Origin: Alphaproteobacteria bacterium
Lineage (GTDB): Bacteria; Pseudomonadota; Alphaproteobacteria; Rhizobiales; Aestuariivirgaceae
Assembly (NCBI GenBank): GCA_020441605.1
Contig: JAGRLX010000020.1
Coordinates: 1 to 42,344 of the forward strand
Length of the DNA stretch: 42,344 nt
Reading direction: 5' to 3'
This document shows, in pieces, positions 8,677 through 17,548 of this stretch; position 1 is the first letter of the stretch; each line of letters begins with the position of its first letter. A program made the translations under genes and the position numbers. The notes beneath the pieces were generated by a model. The model saw nothing but the letters and a program-made list of their open reading frames with translations, did no database searches and was not told where the DNA came from.

Positions 8677-8943
8677 GGACCCGCTTTCGAAGGACAGATC
8701 AATGAGCTTGTCAGTTAGCGGCAGGCGGAACGGCCGCGGTGCATTGGCAGTTTGACCGGCCAGGGTGGAACCGGTGACGTTGGCTATACGAACCATGTGT
8801 CTCTACATAAATCCGACTATTTTAATAGGTTATCAGGATGACAGCAAATGCGCAAGGCAAAATCGCACGCACTCAATGGTTCCGATTCATCTCCATCATG
8901 AGTTGCGGAGAGCGGCCTGTGCGATCCAGCCGGGAATGGCTGG

Positions 8944-10119
8944 CTATTGCTTCAACAGGTGTTCATAGCGCTGATCTGTCAAGGTCCTGAGAAAAGCGAC
9001 CAGGGCATCGATCTCGCGGTCCTTCAGGGCGGGTCCAAATTCGAGCTCATCAAGCGAGATGTTGGCCGGCACCTCCGGGGAGGCCCAATACATGCCGGTC
9101 TCGGGGTTGATCTGCCGCTTGGCCGATTTGCTGTTGTACTTGTTGTAAAAGAGGATCACGGTGCGCAGGTCAGAAAACACACCATTGTGCATGTAAGGGC
9201 CAGTCACCGCGACATTGCGCAGGCTTGGCGTCTTGAACTTGCCTTTCTGGGCCGGGTCCTGGGCCACTGCCGCATTCTCGAAGAGCCCATCGTCGACCCG
9301 CCCTGGTGCCGAGCTATTGGCTGCTCTTAGAACCTTGTTCTCGGGCACGCCGATGTTGTGGAACTCATAGCTGCTGAAGGTTTCGCCCTCACCCCCGGCC
9401 AAAGGGTTGAGTTGATGACACTTGTTGCAATTGGTGAACTGGTTGGAAAAGAACAAGACCCGGCCGAGTTCTTCATCGTCGGTCAACCTGGCTTCGCCCC
9501 GCAGGGCACGGTCATATCTGGAATCAAAGGGAGAAAAGGCCGGGGTGCGTTCGAAGGCAGCAATTGCCCGGGTCATGGCGTCATAGGCCGCATCATCCGT
9601 ATCGAACACCTCGTGACCGAAGATTGCCTCGAAGGCCGCAACATAGGCGTCGTTCTCCTTCAACCTGCCGACGACGGCAGACTTAGAAGGCATGCCCATC
9701 TCGTTAGGATTGACAGGCGGGCCTGCCGCCTGCTCCTCCAGGTTCACGGCACGACCGTCGTGGAACTGCCCGCCAGACCAACGTCCTTTCGCATTCTTTC
9801 CGAAATCGGGAGAAAACCGAGCATAGGCCGCAGACGGCGCATTGCGGTCGCCCAGCGATATCTGATCATCTCCAAGCGATGCCGACCTTCCCGCGGCCGT
9901 TCCTCGCCCATCGACAAAAGCCAGATCGGGCATGTGGCAAGTGGCACAGGCCTGAGAGCGATTGCGTGAAAGATTGACATCGAAATAGAGCTTCTCGCCA
10001 AGGCGTTCGAGATCACCTCGCATGTTCCCCTCCGCATAGGCGGGACCGCTCACTGCAAGTAGAACCCCAAGCACAAAGCGCCACAATTGCAACCTGAACA
10101 TGCGCAAGGCAGATTCCAT
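8944..10119 (-). CDS. Di-heme cytochrome c peroxidase / MauG-like protein
   Basis: Periplasmic di-heme enzyme of about 391 residues. Signal peptide around LQLWRFVLGVLLAVSGPAYA; heme motifs CATCH at 58-62 and CNKCH at 231-235 (numbering from the 10119 start). KTPSLRNVAVTGPYMHNGVFSDL, with a Met-His ligand region, and SLGDRNAPSAAYA are typical of the CcpA/MauG family, which reduces peroxide or oxidises protein side chains. The start is uncertain: several ATG codons (10146, 10140, 10119, 10101) are in frame and none has a strong ribosome site; only the ones just before the signal peptide make sense. It is upstream of, and in the same direction as, the imelysin operon (267-bp gap), suggesting a shared periplasmic redox theme. 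Confidence 0.88.
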   Translation of the reverse strand: MESALRMFRLQLWRFVLGVLLAVSGPAYAEGNMRGDLERLGEKLYFDVNLSRNRSQACATCHMPDLAFVDGRGTAAGRSASLGDDQISLGDRNAPSAAYARFSPDFGKNAKGRWSGGQFHDGRAVNLEEQAAGPPVNPNEMGMPSKSAVVGRLKENDAYVAAFEAIFGHEVFDTDDAAYDAMTRAIAAFERTPAFSPFDSRYDRALRGEARLTDDEELGRVLFFSNQFTNCNKCHQLNPLAGGEGETFSSYEFHNIGVPENKVLRAANSSAPGRVDDGLFENAAVAQDPAQKGKFKTPSLRNVAVTGPYMHNGVFSDLRTVILFYNKYNSKSAKRQINPETGMYWASPEVPANISLDELEFGPALKDREIDALVAFLRTLTDQRYEHLLKQ

Positions 10120-10172
10120 TTCACCCATCATCGGGGCCATCGTCATACGCAATGGTGAAAAGCCCGTCAATA

Positions 10173-10193
10173 CGGAACAGAAAGCGAGTTCCG
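10173..10193. promoter_or_regulatory. Perfect inverted repeat upstream of a sigma-54-like promoter
   Basis: CGGAAC-N9-GTTCCG has perfect 6-bp arms. It lies 22 nt upstream of the -24/-12 element at 10214 and also upstream of the divergent peroxidase gene. It is a candidate activator or repressor site. The same motif was not found at the other sigma-54-like promoters of the region. Confidence 0.4.
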
Positions 10194-10213
10194 GCCCAGA
10201 TCTGCACCCGCAG

Positions 10214-10230
10214 TTGGCATGGTTTCTGCA
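10214..10230 (+). promoter_or_regulatory. Sigma-54-like -24/-12 promoter for the JmjC/cupin gene
   Basis: TTGGCATG-GTTT-CTGCA has GG at 10216-10217 and GC at 10228-10229, the required 12-bp separation. It differs from the consensus TGGCACG-N4-TTGC at two positions. The predicted start near 10241 leaves about 46 nt of leader before the ATG at 10287. Weak alone; supported by the better matches at 17571 and 20284. Confidence 0.45.
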
Positions 10231-10286
10231 GTGATCGACGCTCCATAGCCTGGAGCACCTTCGCCACTCAATTCAGGACAAATGTC

Positions 10287-11213
10287 ATGACGGCTAAGAT
10301 CATCGAGAATTTTGAGAACCATCATCGCGCGCTGTGGGGGCATCACACCGTCCGCCTTCGCCATAATCTCTCCCAAAGCCAGATGTTCAGTGATGAGGGT
10401 ATTGCCGAACTCATCGACTCTCTGCCGCAGGAGCGGATTGCCATCAACACCATGGCGCCGGACGAACATCGTCTCGAATCCTGGGGATACTGCGACCGAG
10501 CAGGCCAGAGCGGCAGCAAGATTCTCGACATGGTCAAGGCGGGCCGCCTGTGGATCAACATGACCAGGCTGGACACGGTCGATCATCGCTTCCGGCGGTT
10601 GCTCGAGCAGATGTTCGATGAATTCAATGGATACATGCCGGACTTCAAGACATTCAAACACTCTATTGGTCTGCTGGTTTCTTCTCCCAAGGCTCAGGTG
10701 TTCTATCATGCCGATGTGCCAGGTCAGGCCCTGTGGCAGATCCGCGGCCACAAACGCGTCTACATCTACCCGGCGAGCGAACCTTTCCTTTCGCCTCGCG
10801 AAATAGAAAACGTGATCCGCGGAGTGACGGAAGAAGAGGTGAGCTATCAACCTTGGTATGACGACCACGCAGAAATCTACGACCTCGAAGCCGGCGACAT
10901 GCTGCACTGGGGTCTCAACGGCCCGCACCGCGTGATGAACCTTGGTACGGTCAATGTCTCGCTGACGACCGAGCATTGGACTCGGGACATCCGCCGCAGC
11001 TATGCGATGAATTATGGAAATGGCGTATTGCGGAGCCTCGGCATCCAGCCGAAATCCCGCGACATTCACGGTGCCGCATTCTGGGCAAAGGTTGGGCTCA
11101 CCGCCGGATGGCGGCTCTCCGGCCTGCACCGGCAGTCATCGTTCACCCGGCGGTTCAAGTATCGCATCGATCCGGCCTCAGACAATGGGCTGATCCCAGT
11201 CGAATCCGTCTAG
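10287..11213 (+). CDS. JmjC/cupin-like Fe(II)/2-oxoglutarate oxygenase-type protein
   Basis: Soluble protein of 308 residues. A cupin-8/JmjC-type core is visible: the HxD pair His141/Asp143 in FYHADVPGQALWQIRGHKR, then strands to EAGDMLHWGLNGPHRVMNLG with a distal His214, followed by NVSLTTEHW. This is the metal-binding facial triad of the family, whose members hydroxylate protein side chains or small molecules. I took the ATG at 10287 because AGGACA lies about 8 nt upstream; the frame opens further upstream to 10152 but that part resembles no protein. Followed 26 nt later by a membrane protein, probably co-transcribed. The target is unknown. Confidence 0.75.
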   Translation: MTAKIIENFENHHRALWGHHTVRLRHNLSQSQMFSDEGIAELIDSLPQERIAINTMAPDEHRLESWGYCDRAGQSGSKILDMVKAGRLWINMTRLDTVDHRFRRLLEQMFDEFNGYMPDFKTFKHSIGLLVSSPKAQVFYHADVPGQALWQIRGHKRVYIYPASEPFLSPREIENVIRGVTEEEVSYQPWYDDHAEIYDLEAGDMLHWGLNGPHRVMNLGTVNVSLTTEHWTRDIRRSYAMNYGNGVLRSLGIQPKSRDIHGAAFWAKVGLTAGWRLSGLHRQSSFTRRFKYRIDPASDNGLIPVESV

Positions 11214-11239
11214 CCCGAGTAGTTGTAGGGGAGGTCATC

Positions 11240-12013
11240 TTGACCCACATATTTGGTTACGCCGCAGGCACAGAGCGCCTCGACTTGAAGGCCGTTCGCC
11301 TCAACCAGGCAGGCACTCTGAGGATCAATCTCTCCCGCATCATCCTAGCTCTGAAGATCCTTGTGTCGATCATTCTCGGGCTAGGCATCGCACGAGAGGC
11401 CGTGATGGCTATCATCGGCACCGAAACCGTGTTGAAAGATCTCAGACACTTCACTCTCGACGCGGAACGCAGCCTCCCGACCTGGTATGAGAGCAGCAGC
11501 ATGGTCGCCATTGCATTCATACTCGGCATCATCGCAGCGTTGTCACGCAGCAATGACCGCGAAAACACCCGTCATTGGACGATACTCGCCATCATTTTCC
11601 TGCTCATGTCGGTCGATTCGACAGTGTCGTTTCACGAGGTTGCAGTAGCACCGCTCCGCAATGCGTTTCACCTTACCGGGGCCTTCTATTTCTCGTGGGT
11701 GGTGCTGGCGGCTCCCATGGTCGCCGCCGTAGGATTCTATTATCTGCCCTTTCTGTTCCGGCTGCCCGGCAGTACCGCGCTGCGCTTCATTCTTGCCGGA
11801 GCCGTCTACGTCGGTGGCGCATTGGGCACGGAGTTCCTGTGCGGTTACATCGCCACGGCCTTCGGAATGGAGACGGCTCTCTACAAGACCGTGGCCGCCA
11901 GCCAGGAAATTCTCGAATCCATCGGCCTCACGATGTTTCTGATCGGCCTTCTGCGGCACCTTGGCAGCCTTGCATCGCTTCTCAGGATCGACATTCGGGC
12001 AGAGCCCGCCTGA
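11240..12013 (+). CDS. Multi-pass membrane protein, function unknown
   Basis: Protein of 257 residues starting at TTG 11240, chosen because GGGGAGG lies 5 nt upstream and the protein then begins shortly before its first hydrophobic segment. About six membrane segments are visible, for example IILALKILVSIILGLGIA, MVAIAFILGIIAALS, WTILAIIFLLMSV, WVVLAAPMVAAVGFYYL and FILAGAVYVGGALG. Polar residues cluster in STVSFHEVAVAPL and in TEFLCGY. I do not recognise a named family. It sits 26 nt after the JmjC/cupin gene and is presumably in the same transcript; the pair may modify or sense something at the envelope, which is speculation. Confidence 0.7.
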   Translation: MTHIFGYAAGTERLDLKAVRLNQAGTLRINLSRIILALKILVSIILGLGIAREAVMAIIGTETVLKDLRHFTLDAERSLPTWYESSSMVAIAFILGIIAALSRSNDRENTRHWTILAIIFLLMSVDSTVSFHEVAVAPLRNAFHLTGAFYFSWVVLAAPMVAAVGFYYLPFLFRLPGSTALRFILAGAVYVGGALGTEFLCGYIATAFGMETALYKTVAASQEILESIGLTMFLIGLLRHLGSLASLLRIDIRAEPA

Positions 12014-12019
12014 TCTAGG

Positions 12020-13423
12020 TTAGGCCGGCACCGGAACGCGTCGAGGCTTTGCTGCGTAGATCCGCCCAAAGCCTCGTCCCTCTGACTTCACTTCGTAGAG
12101 GGCGATATCCGCAGCTTTGAGGATCTGCTCCAGCAGCTCACCATCCCGCGGTGCGGATGCAAGGCCGATGCTGGCACTCGGGCGAATGATTGCGGTGCCA
12201 CAGTCAAATTCTTGCCGTATCTCCTGCTGCAACCGTTCCATCAACTCCATTGCATCCTGATCAGTTTTGGCTGACCGGAGCATCAGGGCGAATTCGTCTC
12301 CGCCAAGTCTGGCCACCACATCAGTCTCCGCCACACTCTTTGAGGCGCGTCGGGCAGCCTCGACAATCAACCTGTCTCCAACGTCATGGCCGTAGGTGTC
12401 GTTGACGGATTTGAACCGATCCAGATCGAAGATGCCAATGAATACGGGACGCGACAATCTGCTTGAAGCGAGCGCGCGCTGAGCCTGGTACATGAAGTTG
12501 TTGCGGTTCGGCAGTCCCGTAAGGCCATCATGCAGCGCTATGTGCCGCATCTCCGCCTCCCTCTCGACGATGGCCTGCTGCAACAGACCTATTCTCCGGA
12601 GCAAAATCACGACCAGCTTGAAGAGTGCAAGAGCCATGGCAATGATCAGCGGCATGGCGCTCATCAACTGGTCGCGAAACGAGTGGGACTGCGTCCAATG
12701 GAGGGTGAGCGCCAAGGCTCCCTGCTTGTCTGCCAGTGACTGGGTGGCATTCATCATGTCCGCAGGCGAGATCTGATACTCGAGTTCCTGAATGTTCAAC
12801 TGGTCCTGCAATCGCTGGACAGCAACCCTCAGATTGGAGAGCACGAAGGCTATCACTGGACGATGGCTGGGCGAAACGGGCCGTGTCCGTTCGGGTGCGA
12901 CCAGCGCGGTCAGCATGGTGTAAGGCCGTCCTGCCACTTCAGTGAAGCTCTGCGTATAGGTGAATTCCGGCAGTGCAATTCCCTTGCTTCTCCGGAGTGC
13001 TAGCTGCAGTTCATAGGCAGTCTCGACTGCGGCCCGGGGATAGGCGAAGACATAGGTCTGTTCTCTTGTTGGTTTTGCCCTGCCGTCCTCGCAGAGAAGC
13101 AGTGGCACTCCGTCCGCCCCGAGGAGCCCAAAGGTCGAAAATTGGCCGATTATGTCTTGGCCACCGCACATCCCTTCCAGCCGCGCCTGGTCGCCTTTCT
13201 CCAAGACATCGAAGAGCTCGTTGGAGACTGCGCGCCTCTCCAACGCAGCGGCGATGCGCTCATCATGGTCAACCACCTTGCTCTTGAGCAGTATGCCGGT
13301 CTGGGTGTCCTGAATCCGGTCGGCCCTTAGTGCTCCGTAGAAGAGAAACGCCGAGTAGCCGACAATGATCAGCGCCATGATGGCGCCAATCAGGAGGAGC
13401 TGCCGCATTACCTTGTCGAACAT
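12020..13423 (-). CDS. Diguanylate cyclase with CHASE4-like periplasmic sensor
   Basis: Membrane signalling enzyme of 467 residues that should make cyclic di-GMP. Order: TM helix (LLLIGAIMALIIVGYSAFLFYG), a periplasmic domain of about 230 residues resembling CHASE4 (start HDERIAAALERRAVSNELFDVL, later TYVFAYPR), TM helix (MPLIIAMALALFKLVVILL), coil, then GGDEF with HDGLTGLPNRNNF, FDLDRFKSVNDTYGHDVGD and the active-site GGDEF at 374-378. The inhibitory RxxD five residues before GGDEF is absent (AETD), so product inhibition at the I-site is not expected. The ATG at 13423 is preferred to a GTG at 13489, but no ribosome site is strong. It converges on the membrane protein gene. Confidence 0.88.
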   Translation of the reverse strand: MFDKVMRQLLLIGAIMALIIVGYSAFLFYGALRADRIQDTQTGILLKSKVVDHDERIAAALERRAVSNELFDVLEKGDQARLEGMCGGQDIIGQFSTFGLLGADGVPLLLCEDGRAKPTREQTYVFAYPRAAVETAYELQLALRRSKGIALPEFTYTQSFTEVAGRPYTMLTALVAPERTRPVSPSHRPVIAFVLSNLRVAVQRLQDQLNIQELEYQISPADMMNATQSLADKQGALALTLHWTQSHSFRDQLMSAMPLIIAMALALFKLVVILLRRIGLLQQAIVEREAEMRHIALHDGLTGLPNRNNFMYQAQRALASSRLSRPVFIGIFDLDRFKSVNDTYGHDVGDRLIVEAARRASKSVAETDVVARLGGDEFALMLRSAKTDQDAMELMERLQQEIRQEFDCGTAIIRPSASIGLASAPRDGELLEQILKAADIALYEVKSEGRGFGRIYAAKPRRVPVPA

Positions 13424-13599
13424 GGTCAACAAGATAGAACGGAATTGGAAAATCTTGATTACAGCGCTCCAAATCGGCGTGCTTTGCACCGGACTTAGGG
13501 TAGCGAACTGTCGGTATGGTGAATGAGCCGTTGCCCGGCTCGTGTCAGATCAAGCATCACTTTAAAGAGCTGTTGGGAGTTTGATGGCACAATGGCGCT

Positions 13600-14847
13600 A
13601 TGAGGCGTACATCGAAATTCCTACCTTGCACCCATGGCTCGGTAACGCCCATCGTTGCCGTAACGGCGCCAATTGTCTTGCTCTGTGCCGGGGCCGCAAT
13701 CGATTACGCCACTTTCGTCAACAGCCGCAACGAACTGCAGGCAAAACTTGATGCCACAGCCATTTCGTCGGCTTACACCTTCATCGAAAGGGCCGGAGAG
13801 GATGTCGATGCGATTGTTGCCGACATCCGATCGAGGATCCCGTCCGTTCTTGCCGCGAATGGCGGTCCGGGCGAGGACGCGATCGAAGTCGCCATCAATG
13901 CGGAGAACCAAACCGTTTCCGTCGAAGCCCTGGTCGAGGTACCCACCATCTTTCTTCGCATCGCGGGCTTCGACACGATGACTGACCGTCTTCGAAGTTC
14001 TGCCACCGCGGAAGTCGAGAGCCAACCGGTATGTGTTCTGGCTTTGAAATCCGACGACGGCACCGGCATTGCGTTCGAGGGCAGCGGCGAGATGAAAGCA
14101 AAAGACTGCGTTGTCTGGTCCAACGCGACTGGCATGCAGTCTGTGGTGTTCGATGGCGGTGGCAAGGTCTCCACCTCGCGACTTTGCGCCCGTGGACGGG
14201 TGGGCTCTCTCGGTCGGTTCACGGTCAAGCCCAATCCAGAGAGCGATTGCGATCCTGTCGACGATCCTATGAAGGACTGGACACCCCCGCAGTTCGACGG
14301 ATGCAACTATCGGATCGAGGGGTGGGTGACGCGCACCACCGCTCAACTCGACCCAGGAGTCTATTGCGGAGGCTTAAAAGTCGATGCAAAGAATATTTTC
14401 TTGTCGCCGGGTGTCTACGTGGTGAGAGATGGGCCACTCATTCTTCGCGGCAGCTCCAAGATCGTCGGCAAGTCCGTGAGCTTCCTGCTCGACGGAAATG
14501 ACGCCCGGCTCGATATCGATGGCAAGAGCCAGGTTGAGCTCAAGGCACCCCAGTCTGGCCCGATGGCAGGAATCGTGATTGCAGCCTCCCGCGGGGTAAG
14601 CGAATATAATTCGACGGTCGCCGGACGATCAGACCTGAAGATAGGTGGTGTAATCTACCTACCCACGCACAATCTGACCTACTATGGCGAATCCGACACC
14701 CGGGCCGCTTCACCAGTCACCACGATCATCGCTAACACGATCGAGATCGGTGGAGAATCCTATCTTGAGGTGAAGAATGACAAGTCCAAGGCTAAATATG
14801 CACCCGTCGTGTCCACTCGCAGCGGCACGGTCCGGCTGATCGACTAG
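13600..14847 (+). CDS. TadG/TadE-like envelope protein, copy 1 (orphan)
   Basis: Protein of 415 residues. A TadG-type N-terminus (HGSVTPIVAVTAPIVLLCAGAAIDYATFVNSRNELQAKLDA, read in parts) gives one membrane segment followed by the typical 'Q-x-x-LDA' stretch. No von Willebrand A domain is visible; the remainder is Cys-containing and rich in short beta strands (PGVYCGGLKVDAK, SPGVYVVRDGPLILRGSSK, IIANTIEIGGESYLEV), suggestive of a beta-helix-like surface domain. TadG proteins normally belong to Tad/Flp pilus loci, but no other tad genes are present here. A paralogue of the same length lies at 18873-20120. It converges with the nucleotidyltransferase/kinase gene 9 nt away. Confidence 0.72.
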   Translation: MRRTSKFLPCTHGSVTPIVAVTAPIVLLCAGAAIDYATFVNSRNELQAKLDATAISSAYTFIERAGEDVDAIVADIRSRIPSVLAANGGPGEDAIEVAINAENQTVSVEALVEVPTIFLRIAGFDTMTDRLRSSATAEVESQPVCVLALKSDDGTGIAFEGSGEMKAKDCVVWSNATGMQSVVFDGGGKVSTSRLCARGRVGSLGRFTVKPNPESDCDPVDDPMKDWTPPQFDGCNYRIEGWVTRTTAQLDPGVYCGGLKVDAKNIFLSPGVYVVRDGPLILRGSSKIVGKSVSFLLDGNDARLDIDGKSQVELKAPQSGPMAGIVIAASRGVSEYNSTVAGRSDLKIGGVIYLPTHNLTYYGESDTRAASPVTTIIANTIEIGGESYLEVKNDKSKAKYAPVVSTRSGTVRLID

Positions 14848-14856
14848 CCATGTGAT

Positions 14857-16197
14857 TCAAGTGCGGTGCAGCGCCTCGACAATCAGCACCGCAGCGCTTC
14901 CGCATACCTGTTCCGGACGCTGCTCGGCGTCAACAATGTGGCCGCAAGGCAGCGCAGACACCAATCGCAGATACTCCGCACAGAGCCTGGCCGTCGTTTC
15001 GACGGTGATTTCCTTCTTCCGCGCCTGCAGAACCTCCGGTCTGCCGTCCAGCAGGATCACGAGATCAGGCCTGGGCATCAGCCATTCGACGATCTTCAGT
15101 GCCCATCTCGGCCCCCCATAGCGATAGCGGACGGGATCGACGAGAATGTCGATGAAATGTCGGTCATTGAGAACGAGTCTCGATCGCGCCTTGGCAATCC
15201 GCAAGGTCGCATGTGAAACCACGGCAAAGGCCATCCAATAGATCGCGCGCAGCAAAGATGTTCCCCACGAGCGGGTGGCCAACGCATGAGGCGTAGACGT
15301 ACTGGTTGGCGCACGGCGCAACAGCTGGCGGAGCGAGGGGGCGAACCCGCGCACTTCGGTTCGGGCAAACAGCGGCTTCAGTCCATTCTCCAGCGCCGCA
15401 ATGGTCGAAGACTTTCCAGCACCATCCGGCCCGAGCATGACCACATGAAGACCCTGCGGCTGGAGGAACCGCCTTGCTCTTGCAGCTTGAGCCCTGAGGG
15501 TCCGCAGTACAGCGTTAGCAGGCGCCGCGACGACGTTCCTCATTCTGAGATCATGGCGCAGCGCGCGCGCCTTTGCGACTATCCCGTGCCACGAATTTGA
15601 GGCTGCGGCCTCTGTCAACTCCAACGCCAACCTCCTCGGCCAGCTACGCAGGAGCGCGCGCGCCGCGTCGTCCGGATCCTCTGCAAATAGAGCTGAGAGC
15701 CCATTCGTCACCTGGACGCTGGGTCGCCCCTTTAGAATTGAGCGGGCGAGTTGGATCTCGAAGGCGTCCCCGATCGCGGGCACCCAGACGCCGCCTTTGC
15801 GCCTGCGTCTCGCCAGCACCGCCGCGCCGGAACCAGTCACATGGTTCCTGCACGTGACATCGTGTGAAAAGTCGAGCACCAGAAACTGTGGGATGCCATG
15901 CCGGGGCGCACATCGGAGTATTACATAGAGATCGTTCCGCCGCACCAATCGGGCACCGATGATCTGGCCATGAAACGTGAGAAGTTCACCGATCGCATCG
16001 CCAGAGACGGCGCGGTCGATGAGGATGTCGATATCGGATCCCCACCTGTCGGGAAGGTTCTCGTAGCCGTGGCTGACGCAATAGAGAATGCTCTTGCTGT
16101 CGAGCAATGCGAACACGCGTTGCAAGACCTCGACGGCGGGCGCCAGCGTCAGGTCTGATCCCGGCACCTGTTCCAGAAGAGGAGGAAAGCGGTCCAT
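14857..16197 (-). CDS. Nucleotidyltransferase-like / thymidylate-kinase-like fusion protein
   Basis: Cytoplasmic protein of 446 residues with two recognisable parts. The N-terminal part has the nucleotidyltransferase-fold motif GSDIDILID at 53-61 and a partner acidic strand near FLVLDFSHD. The C-terminal part is a P-loop kinase domain with GPDGAGKSS at 256-264, a DRHFID segment at 345-350 and PDLVILLDGRPEVLQARK, as in thymidylate kinases. Proteins of this type occur in polysaccharide loci and may activate or phosphorylate a sugar or lipid precursor; this is inference. An AGGA site lies 7 nt before the ATG. It starts 9 nt after the flippase stop codon and so belongs to that operon. Confidence 0.78.
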   Translation of the reverse strand: MDRFPPLLEQVPGSDLTLAPAVEVLQRVFALLDSKSILYCVSHGYENLPDRWGSDIDILIDRAVSGDAIGELLTFHGQIIGARLVRRNDLYVILRCAPRHGIPQFLVLDFSHDVTCRNHVTGSGAAVLARRRRKGGVWVPAIGDAFEIQLARSILKGRPSVQVTNGLSALFAEDPDDAARALLRSWPRRLALELTEAAASNSWHGIVAKARALRHDLRMRNVVAAPANAVLRTLRAQAARARRFLQPQGLHVVMLGPDGAGKSSTIAALENGLKPLFARTEVRGFAPSLRQLLRRAPTSTSTPHALATRSWGTSLLRAIYWMAFAVVSHATLRIAKARSRLVLNDRHFIDILVDPVRYRYGGPRWALKIVEWLMPRPDLVILLDGRPEVLQARKKEITVETTARLCAEYLRLVSALPCGHIVDAEQRPEQVCGSAAVLIVEALHRT

Positions 16198-16206
16198 GTT
16201 TCGTTC

Positions 16207-17502
16207 CTATGTCACAGCCGAAGAGGGCGAACGACTGGCAGTTGCCGTTTGGTCAGCCGGTATGAAGTAAAACAACATGGCCCAGCGTCCGAGGGTGCCG
16301 AGCGCTTCAGTCAAGACAATCCCCACAGCTGCGGCCTTGAGTCCTCCGAACCACATGAGGAGAATGATCAGTGCCGATCCCAGAGCGCATATTGCGGCCG
16401 ACAACACGGCAAGAGGACGGCCTCTTTCCGCAGCCATGAGCGCGACACCGGCAGGCCCGCCGATGGCCCCAAGAAGAGTCGCGATTGCGAGCAGGTTAAG
16501 CACCTCTATACCCGCCCGATAGGCCTCTCCCGGGAACATCATGTCCATGATCTGGCTACCCAGAAGGCCGACAAACAGCACAAAAGTCCCGATCATGGCG
16601 CCAATGATCAAGGAGTCATGGCTGGCTTGCCGGCGGAGCGCGCTTGCGCCGTGGTCCTTCAGTACGCGCACAAACTTTGGAGTGAGAATATTGAAGTATC
16701 CAAACAGGAAGGGATTCGAAAGCGCGACGATGCTGAGGCAAGCTGAGTACAGGCCGGTCGCAGCTGCTCCGCCGATTGCCAACGTTATCCAATGCGCGGC
16801 GTAGCCCTGGGCCTGCAGTGCGATTTGACCGGACAGCAGCCATTTGCCGAATCGGATGCTCGCACGCGCGTTAAGCCTGGAGGCCTCCAAGTCAAACTCG
16901 AAATTGCGACGCAGGCAGATCAGCCACCCTGCAACCGACACACCGCACCCGACTGCCAGAGCGGCCATCGCCGTAATCGCTGTGAGCTGCCCCGAGAGCC
17001 CAAGCAGACCAACGCAGCACATGCTGAGGATCGCCGCAACCAGGTCGGTCGCCAGGGCCTGACGCGGCTCAAGGAGGGCAAAGCCATAACGCCGCGCAAA
17101 TTCGCGCAACAACACTGGCGGCATTGCAGCTGCCAGCATCGCGGCCAATCCCGCGACAGTCCCCGATGCACCGGAGATCACAAGGCCGGCTGCGACCAGC
17201 AAGACAGATATGGAAAGAACCGCGATCAGCAGAAGCGCCAAGGCAAGCGACGCTGCTGCATGGGTTTCGGCACTGACCTCAAGTTTGAACATCTGAATGG
17301 TGAAAGGCCGGGTCACCAGTGAATCCTGGACCGTGATCGCCAAGGCGAGCAAGGAGAAGGCGACCGCATAATAGCCAACGTCGGCGACTGTGGCCCAGCG
17401 GGCGAGTGCAAGCAACATCACCAGATTTGCGCCGCTGACGACGATCTGGTCGGCCCAACTGGCGGCCTGCTTCGACAGAATGAGCGTTCGGAGATACTTC
17501 AT
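16207..17502 (-). CDS. Wzx-type polysaccharide flippase (MOP superfamily)
   Basis: Integral membrane protein of 431 residues with about 12-14 hydrophobic segments, beginning KQAASWADQIVVSGANLVMLLALAR and followed by the VADVGYYAVAFSLLAL stretch typical of Wzx/RfbX O-unit translocases. It probably moves a lipid-linked glycan across the inner membrane. The ATG at 17502 is used because it gives the usual N-terminus and has AGAGG upstream; the frame continues to 17694 with no membrane-protein character. A sigma-54-like element lies at 17549-17563 on this strand. The NTase/kinase gene follows after 9 nt. Divergent from the ATP-grasp gene. Confidence 0.85.
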   Translation of the reverse strand: MKYLRTLILSKQAASWADQIVVSGANLVMLLALARWATVADVGYYAVAFSLLALAITVQDSLVTRPFTIQMFKLEVSAETHAAASLALALLLIAVLSISVLLVAAGLVISGASGTVAGLAAMLAAAMPPVLLREFARRYGFALLEPRQALATDLVAAILSMCCVGLLGLSGQLTAITAMAALAVGCGVSVAGWLICLRRNFEFDLEASRLNARASIRFGKWLLSGQIALQAQGYAAHWITLAIGGAAATGLYSACLSIVALSNPFLFGYFNILTPKFVRVLKDHGASALRRQASHDSLIIGAMIGTFVLFVGLLGSQIMDMMFPGEAYRAGIEVLNLLAIATLLGAIGGPAGVALMAAERGRPLAVLSAAICALGSALIILLMWFGGLKAAAVGIVLTEALGTLGRWAMLFYFIPADQTATASRSPSSAVT

Positions 17503-17548
17503 GCGTTCAAGCCTCTGGAAAGGCGTCCGGTCTCGGGTGCGGATCCAA

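Noticed and set aside
8677..8943. Fur, Irr or RirA box upstream of the imelysin operon
   Set aside because: Iron control is expected, but no string in the gap matched the known boxes well enough; only an AT-rich patch around 8805-8840 is evident.
10167..11129. 320-residue minus-strand frame across the JmjC/cupin gene
   Set aside because: Antisense to a gene with clear HxD/H motifs; no family resemblance of its own.
13581..13600. Sigma-54-like TGGCACAATGGCGC before the first TadG-like gene
   Set aside because: GG-to-GC spacing is 11 rather than 12, TTGC is missing, and it runs into the start codon.
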